From contig NZ_VTEH01000010.1 in NCBI RefSeq assembly GCF_008180615.1, positions 39,610-103,609 on the forward strand: a stretch of DNA of 64,000 nt, in the 5' to 3' direction. This DNA is from Rossellomorea vietnamensis. GTDB lineage: Bacteria; Bacillota; Bacilli; Bacillales; Bacillaceae_B. Of the stretch, positions 37,582 to 47,734 are shown one piece after another; position 1 is the first letter of the stretch, and every line of letters begins with the position of its first letter. Under the pieces are notes generated by a model. It was given only the letters and a program-made list of their open reading frames with translations. It had not been told where the DNA came from and ran no database searches. Position numbers and translations under genes: made by a program.

Positions 37582-39072
37582 CTATCTACGTTGAGATTTT
37601 CCCTCTTTCTGTATGTCTTTAAAGAAAGAGACGCCCATCAATATTAACACCACGGCAAACGGAAGGGCTGCAATGATCAGCATGTTCTGCAGACCTTGGG
37701 TACCGCCAAAATAGACTACCACCGCGGCAATGGTGGATTGAATCAGTCCCCAGCCGATCTTAACAGAGTTAGCAGGGTTCAACTGTCCGTTGGTGCTCAG
37801 CATGCCAAGCACGAAAGTGGCGGAATCGGCGGAAGTGATGAAGAAGATTGCAATCACAACGATTGTCAAAATGGACATGAATGTCCCCAAAGGATACTCT
37901 GCCAGCACTCCGAATGTCGAGGTTTCCAATGTGAGATCAGAGATTACCGCTGTACCAAGCTGCTCAAGATTCAGGGCAGAAACCCCGAACACAGCGAAGA
38001 AGATGAAACAGACCAGCGATGGAAGCAGGAGTACACCAAAGAGAAATTCCTTTACCGTCCGGCCCTTTGAAATACGGGCGATGAAGATACCGACGAACGG
38101 TGCCCAGGAAATCCACCAAGCCCAGTAAAAGATGGTCCAGCCGTCAATCCAGCTCCGCTTGTCTTCACTCAAAGGAGCAAGTCTCAGGCTCATGTCAAAG
38201 AAGTCAGAAACATAGCTTCCCAGAGTATGGGTGAACATGTTGAGGATATACATGGTAGGCCCCACAATGAACAGAGTAACCAGCAATAATATGGCAAGTC
38301 CCATATTGATATTACTCAGGTACTTTATACCTTTGCCGATCCCCGACCATGCGGACCAGATGAACAGCACGGTTGCGACCGCAAGTACGGTCAGCTGTAC
38401 GGCAAAAGTGTCCGGAAAACCGAAAAGATAGGAGAGTCCTCCAGTAATCTGGGCAGAACCGAAACCAAGTGTGGCAGCCACCCCGATGACTGTGGCAAAT
38501 ACAGCCAGGACATCAATCATTTTTCCGAACGGCCCTCTCATAAGTTCTTCCCCGAAAAGCGGGGTAAGAGTGGCACTAATCAGTCCGGGAGCCCCTTTAT
38601 TGAATTTAAAATAGGCCAGGATCAATCCGACTATTGCGTAGACCGCCCAGGCATGGATGCCCCAGTGAAAGAAAGAATATTTCAACGCTTCTTTTATCGC
38701 TTCATTCGATCCTTCTTCACTCATGGGGCTGCTGATAAATGCGTGCGAAATAGGCTCGGCAGTTGTCCAGAAGACAAGGCCGATTCCCATTCCGGCACTG
38801 AAGAGCATCGCAAACCAAGAAGATCTGCTGAACTCAGGCTCGTCATCCTTCTTTCCCAGTTTTAACTTGCCAAATCGGGAAAACATCAGGAAAACACAGA
38901 AAAGAAGAATGGCGATAACAATCAGCAAATAGAACCAGCCAAAGTCACTTAAGATACGACCGGTCAATTCAGAAGAAAAATTATTCAGATGTTTAGGAGC
39001 CGCAGCCCCCCAAATAACGACTATCAACGAGATAGCCAGTGCAAACCAAAATACATGTGTCGCTTTTTTCAT
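37582..39072 (-). CDS. BCCT-family betaine/choline transporter
   Basis: 496 residues, twelve TM helices, BCCT signature WAWWISWAPFVGIFIARISKGR and the GMGIGLVFWTTAEP motif of OpuD/BetL-type sodium-coupled betaine carriers. It imports glycine betaine or a related compatible solute for osmotic protection. Monocistronic. Exact substrate is inferred from family. Confidence 0.92.
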   Translation of the reverse strand: MKKATHVFWFALAISLIVVIWGAAAPKHLNNFSSELTGRILSDFGWFYLLIVIAILLFCVFLMFSRFGKLKLGKKDDEPEFSRSSWFAMLFSAGMGIGLVFWTTAEPISHAFISSPMSEEGSNEAIKEALKYSFFHWGIHAWAVYAIVGLILAYFKFNKGAPGLISATLTPLFGEELMRGPFGKMIDVLAVFATVIGVAATLGFGSAQITGGLSYLFGFPDTFAVQLTVLAVATVLFIWSAWSGIGKGIKYLSNINMGLAILLLVTLFIVGPTMYILNMFTHTLGSYVSDFFDMSLRLAPLSEDKRSWIDGWTIFYWAWWISWAPFVGIFIARISKGRTVKEFLFGVLLLPSLVCFIFFAVFGVSALNLEQLGTAVISDLTLETSTFGVLAEYPLGTFMSILTIVVIAIFFITSADSATFVLGMLSTNGQLNPANSVKIGWGLIQSTIAAVVVYFGGTQGLQNMLIIAALPFAVVLILMGVSFFKDIQKEGKSQRR

Positions 39073-39147
39073 ATTCCACCTCTCAAATATTTGAGAGTAT
39101 CCAACTCTTTAATGATAACATAATTTAACTATCGATGCTCTTCAACT

Positions 39148-39302
39148 AAAAAGCGGAAAGGCCCCGCTCAGCGGCGTACGGACTGTACCAGCCCCGCATT
39201 GAGATAAAGGAATCACGAAGAGCGACAGCGATTCGATGATGACTTATCGCAAAGGAGGGGATGGGCAGTACGCTAGCCGCTGGGGCCTTGTAGCTGGATT
39301 GC
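39148..39302. repeat. S element, copy 4
   Basis: AAAGCGGAAAGGCCCCGCTC then AGCGGCGTACGGACTG, ATTGAGATAAAGGAATCACG, GATGATGACTTATCGC and GTACGCTAGCCGCTGGGGCC. Near-complete. Confidence 0.8.
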
Positions 39303-39306
39303 ATAT

Positions 39307-39495
39307 AAAGCGGAAGCGCCTTGATCAGGCCCGACAGGCAAATGTTCCCCGGAGAAAAAAAGGCGGTCTTTCCTTTTATTCTCCGGGGGTTATTTGACCC
39401 CGAGGGGCTAGGCGCTGAAGCTGGATTGCATAAAAAGCGGAAGTGCCTTGATCAGGCCCGACAGGCAAATGTTCCCCGGAGAAAAAAAGGCACCG
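39307..39495. repeat. R elements, copies 6 and 7 (tandem)
   Basis: Copy 6 (39307-39429) is full length and forward: AAAGCGGAAGCGCCTTGATC, CAAATGTTCCCCGGAGAA, TTCTCCGGGGGTTATTTG, GGGGCTAGGCGCTG. Copy 7 (39432-39495) is the left half of another copy, cut inside the central hairpin. Confidence 0.85.
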
Positions 39496-39514
39496 AGAAA
39501 GTCCAACAATAAGT

Positions 39515-39560
39515 AAAAAGGCAGAATCGCTCACTTCAGAGAGTGATTCTGCCTTTTTCA
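39515..39560. terminator. Orphan strong terminator
   Basis: AAAAAGGCAGAATC and GATTCTGCCTTTTT with CTC/GAG added to the stem: an 18-bp bidirectional terminator in a 1-kb gene-free stretch. No gene ends here, which hints at a lost gene. Confidence 0.8.
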
Positions 39561-39672
39561 CTTCCTAAAAAGAGTTTTGATTTCAGTAGGTGTGCGGCTC
39601 CGCTGGGATGGCGCACGCCAGAGTGGCCTTTATAGCGGAAGCCGTCTGCTCCTTAATTAAGTATCCAGCGTG

Positions 39673-39870
39673 AAAATAAGGGGAGATTTTCCCGCTAATT
39701 GCAAATTTCAGCTCATTACTTGAGTAAATAGAGGGAGTTTTTCCCCTTATATGAAAAAAAGCACCTATTTTCTCGTGGTTTAATTCAAATAAGGGGAATT
39801 TTTCCCGCTATTTTAGCTATTTTCAGTGCTTTCTTAGTAAATAAGGGGAATTTTTCCCTCTATTTATATT
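39673..39870. repeat. H cluster 2: four AAATAAGGGG hairpins
   Basis: Hairpins AAATAAGGGG-loop-CCCCTTATTT (with AAATAGAGGG/CCCTCTATTT variants) at 39674, 39726, 39787 and 39839, spaced 52, 61 and 52 bp, nearly the same irregular register as H cluster 1. The left arm of hairpin 2 is exactly complementary to the right arm of hairpin 4. Confidence 0.88.
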
Positions 39871-39940
39871 GAAATGCATTGAACCTTGCTGATAAGTGCC
39901 TCTGATCACTGTTCCTTTCTAAATTTCAGTAGATTTTCAG

Positions 39941-40022
39941 TGTCCTCGAGAAACAAGGCGGTCTTCCCTTTTATTCACTTTGGGTTATTTGACCCAGAGG
40001 GGCTAGGCGCTGAAGCTGGATT
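39941..40022. repeat. R element, copy 8 (right half)
   Basis: AAGGCGGTCTTCCCTTTTATTC, then TGGGTTATTTGACCCAGAGG and GGGCTAGGCGCTGAAGC. The left outer arm is replaced by other sequence. Confidence 0.7.
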
Positions 40023-40065
40023 CAGAAACCCTGCCTGATTTCCATTCTAGATATCTTTTACTTTT

Positions 40066-40100
40066 TTAAAAAACTCCCCTGCTTAAAAACAGAGGAGTCT
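40066..40100 (-). terminator. Terminator of the HAD gene
   Basis: ACTCCCCTG and CAGAGGAGT around CTTAAAAA with a T-tract on the minus strand. Confidence 0.8.
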
Positions 40101-40111
40101 GAAGCTATTCG

Positions 40112-40894
40112 CTAATTAAGGTTGTTCAGCACTTCGAGTGTACCCCTGGCAAAGTTTCCGTCAGCACTTTTAATGGAAATGTGATCATCCTGGCTTTCAG
40201 GAGGCTCACCGTCTCCTACCCAAAAGAAGGTGACATCTTCGGCTCCGCATTGGCGTGCCGTTTCGGCCATAATGAAATCTCCGTGGCTGTCCCCAAAGAC
40301 ATAGACGGATTTCCCTTCTGCAGAAGCTTGGCCGAAAACCCACTCGGCCCCGATCTTCTTGGAAAGATCCTTCGGCACCACATCGACGCCGTAGGTAGAG
40401 ACAACAACCTTTTTATCGTGCTTATCAGCAACTTCTTCAGCTTCCTTGGAATAGGCCTTTAACGCCTTTTGGGTTTTTTTAAGGTGTTCCTCGTCTCCCG
40501 GGTCTCCGTGGACCGACTCGACGGTTCCCATAGATTCCTTTGTATGATCCCACTCAATCAAACCAACATAATCCTGCTTTTGGCTGATTTTGAGCAGTTC
40601 CTCTTTAACCTCATCGGGCACAACGAAGTTCTTATCAAGTTCCCATTTGTCAATATCCGGCCCTTTTCCTTTAATAGCTCCGTGTTCCGCGACACAGAAA
40701 AGACCGGACCAATCTTCTTCCTGATTCAAGGAAGAGAAGATATGATCAGCCAGCCACTTCCTGGAGCGGCCGGTGATGAATGCGAGCTGTTCATTTTGCT
40801 TGTGCAGTTTCTCGATTGTATGTAATACCTCTTCGCTGGGACGTGCATGTTCATCCGTAAGGACACCGTCCACATCAAATATATAGAATGTCAT
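40112..40894 (-). CDS. HAD-superfamily phosphatase
   Basis: 260 residues, haloacid-dehalogenase fold with a C2-type cap. Motif I D7-x-D9 (IFDVDGVLTD), motif II ITGRSRKW, and motif III/IV in VFGDSHGDFIMAE. Looks like the trehalose/sucrose-phosphate-phosphatase or Cof-like branch. Substrate unknown; monocistronic. Confidence 0.87.
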   Translation of the reverse strand: MTFYIFDVDGVLTDEHARPSEEVLHTIEKLHKQNEQLAFITGRSRKWLADHIFSSLNQEEDWSGLFCVAEHGAIKGKGPDIDKWELDKNFVVPDEVKEELLKISQKQDYVGLIEWDHTKESMGTVESVHGDPGDEEHLKKTQKALKAYSKEAEEVADKHDKKVVVSTYGVDVVPKDLSKKIGAEWVFGQASAEGKSVYVFGDSHGDFIMAETARQCGAEDVTFFWVGDGEPPESQDDHISIKSADGNFARGTLEVLNNLN

Positions 40895-40974
40895 AATAGC
40901 CTCCTTTTATAGAGATATATATACCCTTTATAAGTGAAAAATAAAATGGATTTAATGCAAAGGCCCCTGTTTTT

Positions 40975-41066
40975 TAAAATGATGGCCCCCGGGAAGTCAG
41001 CAGGGTACATCAAAATCAAAAAAACCAAAGATGATGTCCCTCGCAGCAAAAGCAAGGGACATCATC
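40975..41066. repeat. Solitary units of the 52-bp array 2 family
   Basis: CAGCAGGGTACATCAAAATC, then AAACCAAAGATGATGTCCC and TCGCAGCAAAAGCAAGGGAC. Same arms (GATGATGTCCCTCGC with CAAGGGACATCATC) as array 2 at 51.2-52.1 kb, 10 kb away. The rest of 40895-41192 is short flanking sequence. Confidence 0.8.
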
Positions 41067-41192
41067 AGTGTAACAATATCTAATTAAGCCTTTCGTACAG
41101 AAACGAAGGAAGTATCTCAAACTGAAAAAGCTCAGAAACCGCTGCTCACCAATGCTGGCAGACAATCACTCAGCCTTTTTACAAACCACTGC

Positions 41193-41909
41193 TTACCATT
41201 CCTTCGGCTCGTAATCCAGGTCGCTGAACAACTGCTTTTTCTCTTTTTTGGAAAGGTCACGCCACTGGCCTACAGGGAGGTTTCCTAAGTGAATATTCAT
41301 GATCCGTACCCTTTGGAGCCGCAGGACATCATAACCTAAAGCTTCACACATACGTCGGATCTGCCTGTTAAGCCCTTGTGTCAGGGTGATTTTAAAATCA
41401 AACTTGGAAAGCTGTTCTACTTTACAAGGAAGAGTCTTGGTCCCCAATATCTTCACGCCTTTAGACATTTGCTGTAAAAACTCGGGAGTTATGGGCTTGT
41501 CGACCGAAACGTTATATTCTTTTTCATGCTCATTTTCCGCACGGAGAATTTCGTTGACGATATCTCCGTCGTTTGTCAGCAGTATCAATCCATCCGAGTC
41601 TTTATCAAGACGTCCGATATTAAAAATTCTTAATGGATGATTAACGAGGTCGACGATGTTGCCTTTCACATTTTTTTCGGTGGTACTTGTAATTCCGATC
41701 GGTTTATTGAGTGCAATATAGACATTGTTCCGGGCAACGCGCAGCTGCTGGCCGCTTACCCTGATATCGTCACCTGGTTCAACCTGATCGCCGATTTTGG
41801 CTTTTTTACCGTTGATGGTGACTCTGCCTTCTTCAATCAGTCTGTCAGCTCCCCGCCGCGATGCTTTGCCGGCTTCACTGATAAATTTATTTATACGCAA
41901 TTCGAACAC
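41193..41909 (-). CDS. rluF: 23S rRNA pseudouridine synthase RluF-like
   Basis: 238 residues: S4 RNA-binding domain (about 5-60, [20 protein letters not shown]) and a RluF/RsuA-type catalytic domain with active-site Asp in [16 protein letters not shown]. RluF converts U2604 (and U2605) of 23S rRNA in E. coli. GTG start is close to AAGGTG. Whether it modifies 23S or 16S rRNA rests on family resemblance. Confidence 0.88.
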   Translation of the reverse strand: MFELRINKFISEAGKASRRGADRLIEEGRVTINGKKAKIGDQVEPGDDIRVSGQQLRVARNNVYIALNKPIGITSTTEKNVKGNIVDLVNHPLRIFNIGRLDKDSDGLILLTNDGDIVNEILRAENEHEKEYNVSVDKPITPEFLQQMSKGVKILGTKTLPCKVEQLSKFDFKITLTQGLNRQIRRMCEALGYDVLRLQRVRIMNIHLGNLPVGQWRDLSKKEKKQLFSDLDYEPKEW

Positions 41910-42042
41910 ACACCTTCATCTGGGTCATTGTAGCTTAAGAATACCCAATTACAGCGTCGTTTTCAAGAAACGCCTCATGCAGCACCTAGTAAGAACCCCT
42001 AGTAAAAAAACTCCCTTCCAGATGGAAGAGAGCCTGAGTGCG

Positions 42043-43683
42043 TTACATTAAAAGCAGAAACCCAATGATACCGGCAAGCAAAGCATAGAAGAGCATGGGA
42101 ATCAGTGTCATCCGGATGATGGTTCCCTCCTTGCCGCCGAGGTTCACAACAGAAGCAGCCGCAACGACATTGAGGACGCAGATCATATTGCCGGAGTTCG
42201 CTCCAAGTACTTGCAGGGCAAGCACCACTTCTGTATTAGCGCCGATACTATCTGCAACACTAAACTGGAACAAGGAGAACATCATGTTACTGAAGGTGGC
42301 GCTTCCTGAGATGAAAGATCCGAGTGCCCCTATGATGGGTGCAGCCAGCGGCCAGTTGCCGCCGATGACTTCGGAAACCATTGCTGCCAGTTCCATTGGC
42401 ATGCTGCCCAAGTCAGCCAGGTTCCCCCCGGAATTGATGAAGATCCTGACCATCGGCACAGCGGTTCCAAGGGCAATGATGCTTCCCCCCATAGTTTTAG
42501 CAGACTGACTGAATGTTTTTCTAACAAGCGAACCATTCATTTTATGAAGGAGAATGGTCAGAACCACGACGAGGATAAAAATTGATCCCGGGAGGTACAA
42601 GGGTTCAAAGAAGGTACTGATTTCTGTGCCGAGAATGGACGCCCAACCAAATTTCACTTCCCTGAGCCATCCCTTTAGAGGAAGTATATCAAGTCGTGTT
42701 AAGACTAGGAATACCGCAACCAGCAGATAGGGAAGCCATGCGAGCCATAGCGGCATTGTTTTGTTTCCGGTAACGGGCTGAGCGATTACCGATGGTGTCT
42801 CAGAGAAGTCCCAAGGTTTGTCAGGCAGCAGGAATCCTCTTTTAGCAGCAGGCACTACAATCGCCAGTCCAACCAGCCCCCCTATGATAGAAGGAAACTC
42901 CGGGCCAAGAAGAGTCGCTACGAGAAAGGCAGGGATGGTGAAACTCAAACCGGCAAAAATAGCAAACGGGAATAATTCTAACCCTTCTTTCCAAGACCGG
43001 TTTTCACCGAAGAATCTGGTCAGCATCACTACTAGAATCAAAGGGATGAACGTACCTATGAATAGATCAATGAATACTGCGGTGCTGGCCACTTCCTGCA
43101 GAAACTGGTTGATGGACATACTTCCCAGACTATTCTCTACAATTTGAGCCAATGATGCACCCTCGTTAAGTCCCTGTTTGACCCCTACGATCATGGGGGT
43201 TCCTACAGCTCCGAATGAAACGGCTGAACTATCTGCTATCAAAGCGAGGGAAACGGCTGCCAAAGGAGGAAATCCCAATGCCACAAGTAATGGGGCCCCT
43301 ATCGCAGCAGGTGTCCCGAAGCCTGCTGCGCCTTCAATGAAAGACCCGAAAAGCCAGGCAATGATGATGAGCTGGACACGCCTGTCCGCCGAGATCTGTG
43401 TAAAACCGTTACGGATGGAGTCGAGGGCACCGCTGTTGGTAAGAGTGTTCAGCAGTAATATTGCGCCGAAAACAATCCATAAGATAGAAACAGAGATTAA
43501 GATTCCCTCAATTGCTGCAGCCGTAATCTGGACAGCAGGCACCTTCCAAATAAAGAAAGCCAACAGTGCTGTAGCGGCAAGGCTGACCGGCATTGCCCGG
43601 GAAGCTGGCATACGCAAAATGACAAGAAATATGAATACAGCCAAAACCGGAGTCAATGCGGTAAAAAGTTCAAATATATTCAT
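42043..43683 (-). CDS. L-lactate permease
   Basis: 546 residues, about 13-14 TM helices, LctP/LutP family (L-lactate and glycolate:H+ symport). Typical motifs: [40 protein letters not shown] and [19 protein letters not shown]. Monocistronic; no lutABC genes are adjacent. Whether lactate or glycolate is the main substrate is not told by sequence. Confidence 0.93.
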   Translation of the reverse strand: MNIFELFTALTPVLAVFIFLVILRMPASRAMPVSLAATALLAFFIWKVPAVQITAAAIEGILISVSILWIVFGAILLLNTLTNSGALDSIRNGFTQISADRRVQLIIIAWLFGSFIEGAAGFGTPAAIGAPLLVALGFPPLAAVSLALIADSSAVSFGAVGTPMIVGVKQGLNEGASLAQIVENSLGSMSINQFLQEVASTAVFIDLFIGTFIPLILVVMLTRFFGENRSWKEGLELFPFAIFAGLSFTIPAFLVATLLGPEFPSIIGGLVGLAIVVPAAKRGFLLPDKPWDFSETPSVIAQPVTGNKTMPLWLAWLPYLLVAVFLVLTRLDILPLKGWLREVKFGWASILGTEISTFFEPLYLPGSIFILVVVLTILLHKMNGSLVRKTFSQSAKTMGGSIIALGTAVPMVRIFINSGGNLADLGSMPMELAAMVSEVIGGNWPLAAPIIGALGSFISGSATFSNMMFSLFQFSVADSIGANTEVVLALQVLGANSGNMICVLNVVAAASVVNLGGKEGTIIRMTLIPMLFYALLAGIIGFLLLM

Positions 43684-43896
43684 AGTTGTTCATCCTTTTT
43701 TTGAGGTGATTTATTATATTTCTAGTATACGATGGGGTGGTGGAAAAGTATGTGGATTATTTGTGAAATATTTCACAAACTATAAAATAATTTTAAAAAA
43801 ACTCTTCCGGAGATGCTTACATAAAAGGAAAAATAGTGATTTCGCTTCCTTTTTAAGTTGGTGCTGCATCCCTTTTTGCCGAGCTTATGTTAAAAA

Positions 43897-43926
43897 CTAA
43901 AAGCCCCAGTCAAAAAGACTGAGGCT
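43897..43926 (-). terminator. Terminator of the Bce-type operon
   Basis: AGCCCCAGTC and GACTGAGGCT around five A; T-tract on the minus strand just after the permease gene. Confidence 0.85.
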
Positions 43927-43931
43927 GCAGT

Positions 43932-45887
43932 TTATAAGGATTCTTTGATTACTTTTTTATAATACAAAACAGACAGGATCCCAAATATCGAATAGAGGGC
44001 TGTGTAGAGACCCATCACAAGGAGCATGGGTGTCCATAATTCCGTTCCGAATAAGAACCAGCCGGACTTGATGGCAAAATAGCTGTGAAGCAGTCCTGTA
44101 ACAAGGGGGATACCGAAATTGTACACCTGCTTCAGCTGGATCCCCTTCAGGAGGTCGCCTTGAGTGTAGCCGAGTTTTCTCAGAATCGTATAGTGCTGGC
44201 GCTCACTTTCACTCTCATCCATTTGCTTGAAGTAAAGGATGCATCCGGATGTGATCAGGAAAGTCAGTCCCAAAAAGCCGACAATGAACATTACGACGCC
44301 CATAGTTTGCTTTTGTGAGGTGCTCATCGCCAATTGTGAGTCAGTTCCGTCCTTTTCAGCCAATCCTGACTCGGTGAAAAGTTCGTTTGCTTTTTCCACC
44401 TGTGATTTCTTGCTAATTTCAACTCCAATATATAGAGAGGAAGGCATTTGAATCTCAGGGTCAAGATCGTTTTTTAGCTTATTGAATGTGGATTCATTTA
44501 CCACAGCTACAGGAATACCGCCGGAAGAGAAATACCAGGAGATATAGTACTCTTTTTGTATGCCCAAATATGTTTGGGGAATCTCAATAGTATTGCCTTG
44601 TATCGTTACGCTTCCTGAATCTTTTAAAGAGAGAAAGGTCTGAATTGTGTCATTATATCCTGTGAATAAAATCTCATTTTCTTTAAGCTCAACCCCATCA
44701 ACCGATTTTTCGCTTATGACAGGGAACAACATTTCTTCCGGATTCATATTCATTTCAGCCATTTTGGACTCCATAATATCTGATAGGTCCAGTTTGGCTT
44801 GAAGGACCTCAATCGTTTCCTCGTTGAAAGGGATTCCGTTCTCTTTCAAGATATCTTTGAATTGCTGGGCATCCTCTGCCATGGCAAATGTAAAGTCTTC
44901 CGGCACACTGTTTTTAGCTGATTTTTCTGCTGAATAATACGAGATATAACTCAGTGAAAGAAGACTGATGGCGAGCGCAGATACAGTGGTGATGATTGTC
45001 AGAAGAAGAGCGTTTGACTTCATCCGGAACATGATGGATGAAAGGGACAGCACCTCATAGATGTTCAAATAACCGTTTTTTCTGTTTCTGATCAGGTTGG
45101 CTATGAACCGGACGGATCCTTTATAAAAGAAGTACGTTCCAATGATCACACTGGCCAGAATGAAGGCCATCGCAAAGAATAATTCATTGATTGTCGTGAA
45201 ATCTCCGCCGAATAACTTGGAGGAAGTATAGTAGCCTGAAAGAATCAACAGCAGACCGAGAACACCCATGAGCACTTCCCATACGGAGATTTTCTTTACC
45301 CGCTCTTCTGTCGAGGAGGTCACTCTAAATAACGAAAGAATGCTCTGCCTCTTGATGAAGATATAGTTCATGAGCATGATCAGCAGATAGATCCCCGCAA
45401 ACACGATCAAGGTCTGGATCAGCGCCCGTTCCGAAAAGTGAAGGGTGGCGATGGCATCGACTCCGGTCACTTTGAACAAAATCATGATGATCAGCTTTGA
45501 AAAAGAAAAGCCGATGAAGACGCCCGCAATGATGGAGCCGAAATAAAGGATAAAATTTTCAGCGCTGAGGAGGCGGAAAATCCGGCCCTTTGTCATCCCG
45601 ATCAGTTGGAAAAGGCCGATCTCTTTGCTGCGCCTTTTGATAAAGATGTTATTGGCATAAAGAAGAAAAATTGAAACGATGGCCACAAGTAAAATCGATG
45701 CTGTCCTGACTGCTGCTGCGCCTTTTATCGTTCCTTTTGTTTCATCCATCGAAGGATCGAACTGCAATGTGACAAATGCAAAGTATAAGGCCACACTGAA
45801 AATCAAGGCGAAAACGTATAGATAATAGTTCTTAAGGTTTTTCTTCAGGTTGCGGAAGATAAGATCATTCATGCTCATACTGAACAC
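43932..45887 (-). CDS. BceB-type ABC permease
   Basis: 651 residues with ten predicted TM helices in a BceB/FtsX layout: one near 20-40, three at about 58-175, two at about 200-255, two at about 290-330, and three at the C-terminus. A large extracytoplasmic domain (about 320-515) sits between TM7 and TM8, the peptide-sensing domain of this family. Overlaps the ATPase gene by 23 bp. Expected role: sensing and detoxifying a bacitracin-like or other antimicrobial peptide with BceA, and passing the signal to the adjacent kinase. Confidence 0.93.
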   Translation of the reverse strand: MFSMSMNDLIFRNLKKNLKNYYLYVFALIFSVALYFAFVTLQFDPSMDETKGTIKGAAAVRTASILLVAIVSIFLLYANNIFIKRRSKEIGLFQLIGMTKGRIFRLLSAENFILYFGSIIAGVFIGFSFSKLIIMILFKVTGVDAIATLHFSERALIQTLIVFAGIYLLIMLMNYIFIKRQSILSLFRVTSSTEERVKKISVWEVLMGVLGLLLILSGYYTSSKLFGGDFTTINELFFAMAFILASVIIGTYFFYKGSVRFIANLIRNRKNGYLNIYEVLSLSSIMFRMKSNALLLTIITTVSALAISLLSLSYISYYSAEKSAKNSVPEDFTFAMAEDAQQFKDILKENGIPFNEETIEVLQAKLDLSDIMESKMAEMNMNPEEMLFPVISEKSVDGVELKENEILFTGYNDTIQTFLSLKDSGSVTIQGNTIEIPQTYLGIQKEYYISWYFSSGGIPVAVVNESTFNKLKNDLDPEIQMPSSLYIGVEISKKSQVEKANELFTESGLAEKDGTDSQLAMSTSQKQTMGVVMFIVGFLGLTFLITSGCILYFKQMDESESERQHYTILRKLGYTQGDLLKGIQLKQVYNFGIPLVTGLLHSYFAIKSGWFLFGTELWTPMLLVMGLYTALYSIFGILSVLYYKKVIKESL

Positions 45888-46629
45888 CGCCTAGTACCGC
45901 CTGGGTCTTGATGATATCTTTGAAAAATCTTTGCCGGGACTGATCCCCTTTAATGAGCTGGGTGTAAATCTGGCCGTCTTTTATGAAGATGACTCTGCTG
46001 CAGAAGCTTGCGGCAGTCGGATCATGAGTGACCATTGCGATGGTTGCTTTTCTTTTCTGATTAAGGTCGGAAAGCTTATTCAGGAGGTCAGAAGCGGACT
46101 TGGAATCCAGTGCCCCGGTTGGTTCATCGGCAAAAATGATGCTGGGCTCATGGATAAAGGCTCGTGCAGCTGATGTCCGCTGCTTTTGTCCGCCTGATAT
46201 TTCATTAGGATACTTATCCTTAATTTCGTAGATTCCGAGCTCCTCCCCTAAAGCTTTGAATCGTTGTTCGGCTTCTTTCCGTGGTGTTTTTGTGATGGAA
46301 AGAGGCAGCAAAATGTTTTCTTTAACGGTCAGGGTATCGAGCAAATTATACTCTTGGAAGATGAACCCTAAGTGATTCTTACGGAACTGAGCAAGCTGCT
46401 TTTCCTTGAGGGAGGTCATTTCATTGCCGTTGATGGTAATGCTGCCGCCGCTGACTTTATCGATGGATGACAGGACATTGAGCAGCGTTGTTTTTCCAGA
46501 ACCGGAAGCGCCCATGATGCCGACAAATTCTCCTGCCGCGATGGAAAGGTCGATTCCTTTCAATACTTCTTGTTTATTGAATTTATTTCCGTAGCTTTTA
46601 TGGATTTTGGCTGCTTCTAAAATATTCAT
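45865..46629 (-). CDS. BceA-type ABC ATPase
   Basis: 254 residues from ATG 46629 (AAAGGAG 9 bp upstream). MacB/LolD-like ATPase: Walker [10 protein letters not shown], signature ISGGQKQR, Walker [14 protein letters not shown]-loop VTHDP. Pairs with the overlapping permease. An in-frame upstream extension to 46758 lies in the promoter/operator and is not expected to be translated. Confidence 0.95.
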   Translation of the reverse strand: MNILEAAKIHKSYGNKFNKQEVLKGIDLSIAAGEFVGIMGASGSGKTTLLNVLSSIDKVSGGSITINGNEMTSLKEKQLAQFRKNHLGFIFQEYNLLDTLTVKENILLPLSITKTPRKEAEQRFKALGEELGIYEIKDKYPNEISGGQKQRTSAARAFIHEPSIIFADEPTGALDSKSASDLLNKLSDLNQKRKATIAMVTHDPTAASFCSRVIFIKDGQIYTQLIKGDQSRQRFFKDIIKTQAVLGGVQYEHE

Positions 46630-46659
46630 AGCTTCAAACTCCTTTTGGTTGATACCTTC

Positions 46660-46738
46660 ATTATAGAAAGGGGGAAGAGGAAATTCCTTCGAATCATCTA
46701 ACAATAAGCAAAAGCATGTGACAGTTTTGTCACATGCT
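46660..46738 (-). promoter_or_regulatory. Likely promoter and operator of the BceAB genes
   Basis: A -10 TATAAT (46665-46660) lacks a good -35, typical of activator-dependent promoters. Upstream, AGCATGTGAC (46713-46722) and GTCACATGCT (46729-46738) form a perfect 10-bp inverted repeat, 6 bp apart, a strong candidate site for the adjacent BceR-type regulator. The palindrome overlaps the 3' end and stop codon of the kinase gene; its T-rich flank could alternatively make it a weak terminator. Confidence 0.65.
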
Positions 46739-47734
46739 CCTAATGGTGGTGAAATCATTCTCCTTTGGGAAGGTAAGAGTGAAAGTGGTCCCCGCCCCTG
46801 GTGCTGATTTCACATGCAAATCTAAATGGAGCGGCTCGGCTGCCTTTTTGGCCAGGTAAAGTCCCATTCCGGTCGAAGCACTGTCTTGATGGTCAGTCGT
46901 AGAGGTAAACCCTTTCTCATAGATCCTTGGCAGATCTTTTGGATTGATCCCCCTTCCGAAGTCCTGAATCTTCAGAGTGACAGTGCCTTTTTCTTGATTA
47001 CTGTTTATCCTGATATCAGTTTTGTCACTGTATTTTACGGCGTTGGATAAAATCTGCCTAAGGATGAAAGCAAGCCATTTGGCGTCACTCAACACTTCGC
47101 AAGCCTTTAAATCAATGTCAAAACCGATTCCTTTTTGAATGCACCAGGATTGAAGCATCTTGATTTCTCGGTAGAGGAGTTCTTCAAGATCGACCTTTTC
47201 TATGTAGAGATCATTTTCAATAAAAGAAATCCTTTTTTGATGAAGCTGTTGATCGAGAAGCATGTGGATCCGAAGCCATTCGTACGTCAAAGCGGACTTC
47301 AGGGGCTGTTCCCCGATCCTGCCAATGATCAGATGCATGGCGGTAAGAGGTGTTTTCACTTCATGTATCCATGACAGGAGATCATCTTTTTCCTGTTCAA
47401 GCGTTAAATTGTTTTGAGAGGCTGACTTTCGCAATGTTTCGCTTTGTCCAGCCAAGCTTTCTTCCACGATTTTTTCAAACGGGCTGCTGCCATTGACAAG
47501 GCTGGAGGGATCAAGGTCGTCTTCACGATCAATCAATTCTTTGAAAAATTTGGTTTCTTTGTTGTACCGGATGGCAAGAAAGATAGAAAAAATGAGCAGA
47601 GCCAAGAAAGAGAAGTATAGAACAGGCTGGAGCCGTATGGCTGGATCAATATAAGAGACAAAGATAAGGAATGCCAGGAAAAATAGATAGAGGGAAATCC
47701 AGCTGAGCCTTTCTCTTAGAAACAGCCGGATCAT
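46730..47734 (-). CDS. BceS-type intramembrane-sensing histidine kinase
   Basis: 334 residues with two TM helices (about 13-30 and 36-53) joined by a loop of a few residues, the hallmark of Bce-type intramembrane kinases, then HisKA-like (phospho-acceptor H in [12 protein letters not shown]) and HATPase_c (NAVKYSD, DFGRGI, TGMGLYL). Overlaps the regulator gene by 4 bp (ATGA). It senses the BceAB-type transporter rather than the drug itself. Confidence 0.95.
   Translation of the reverse strand: MIRLFLRERLSWISLYLFFLAFLIFVSYIDPAIRLQPVLYFSFLALLIFSIFLAIRYNKETKFFKELIDREDDLDPSSLVNGSSPFEKIVEESLAGQSETLRKSASQNNLTLEQEKDDLLSWIHEVKTPLTAMHLIIGRIGEQPLKSALTYEWLRIHMLLDQQLHQKRISFIENDLYIEKVDLEELLYREIKMLQSWCIQKGIGFDIDLKACEVLSDAKWLAFILRQILSNAVKYSDKTDIRINSNQEKGTVTLKIQDFGRGINPKDLPRIYEKGFTSTTDHQDSASTGMGLYLAKKAAEPLHLDLHVKSAPGAGTTFTLTFPKENDFTTIRSM

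Noticed and set aside
43178-43900. 240-codon frame antisense to the lactate permease gene
   Set aside because: Shadow of a GC-rich membrane protein gene; no ribosome site and no recognisable domain. The same applies to 54495-55190 and 42095-42508.
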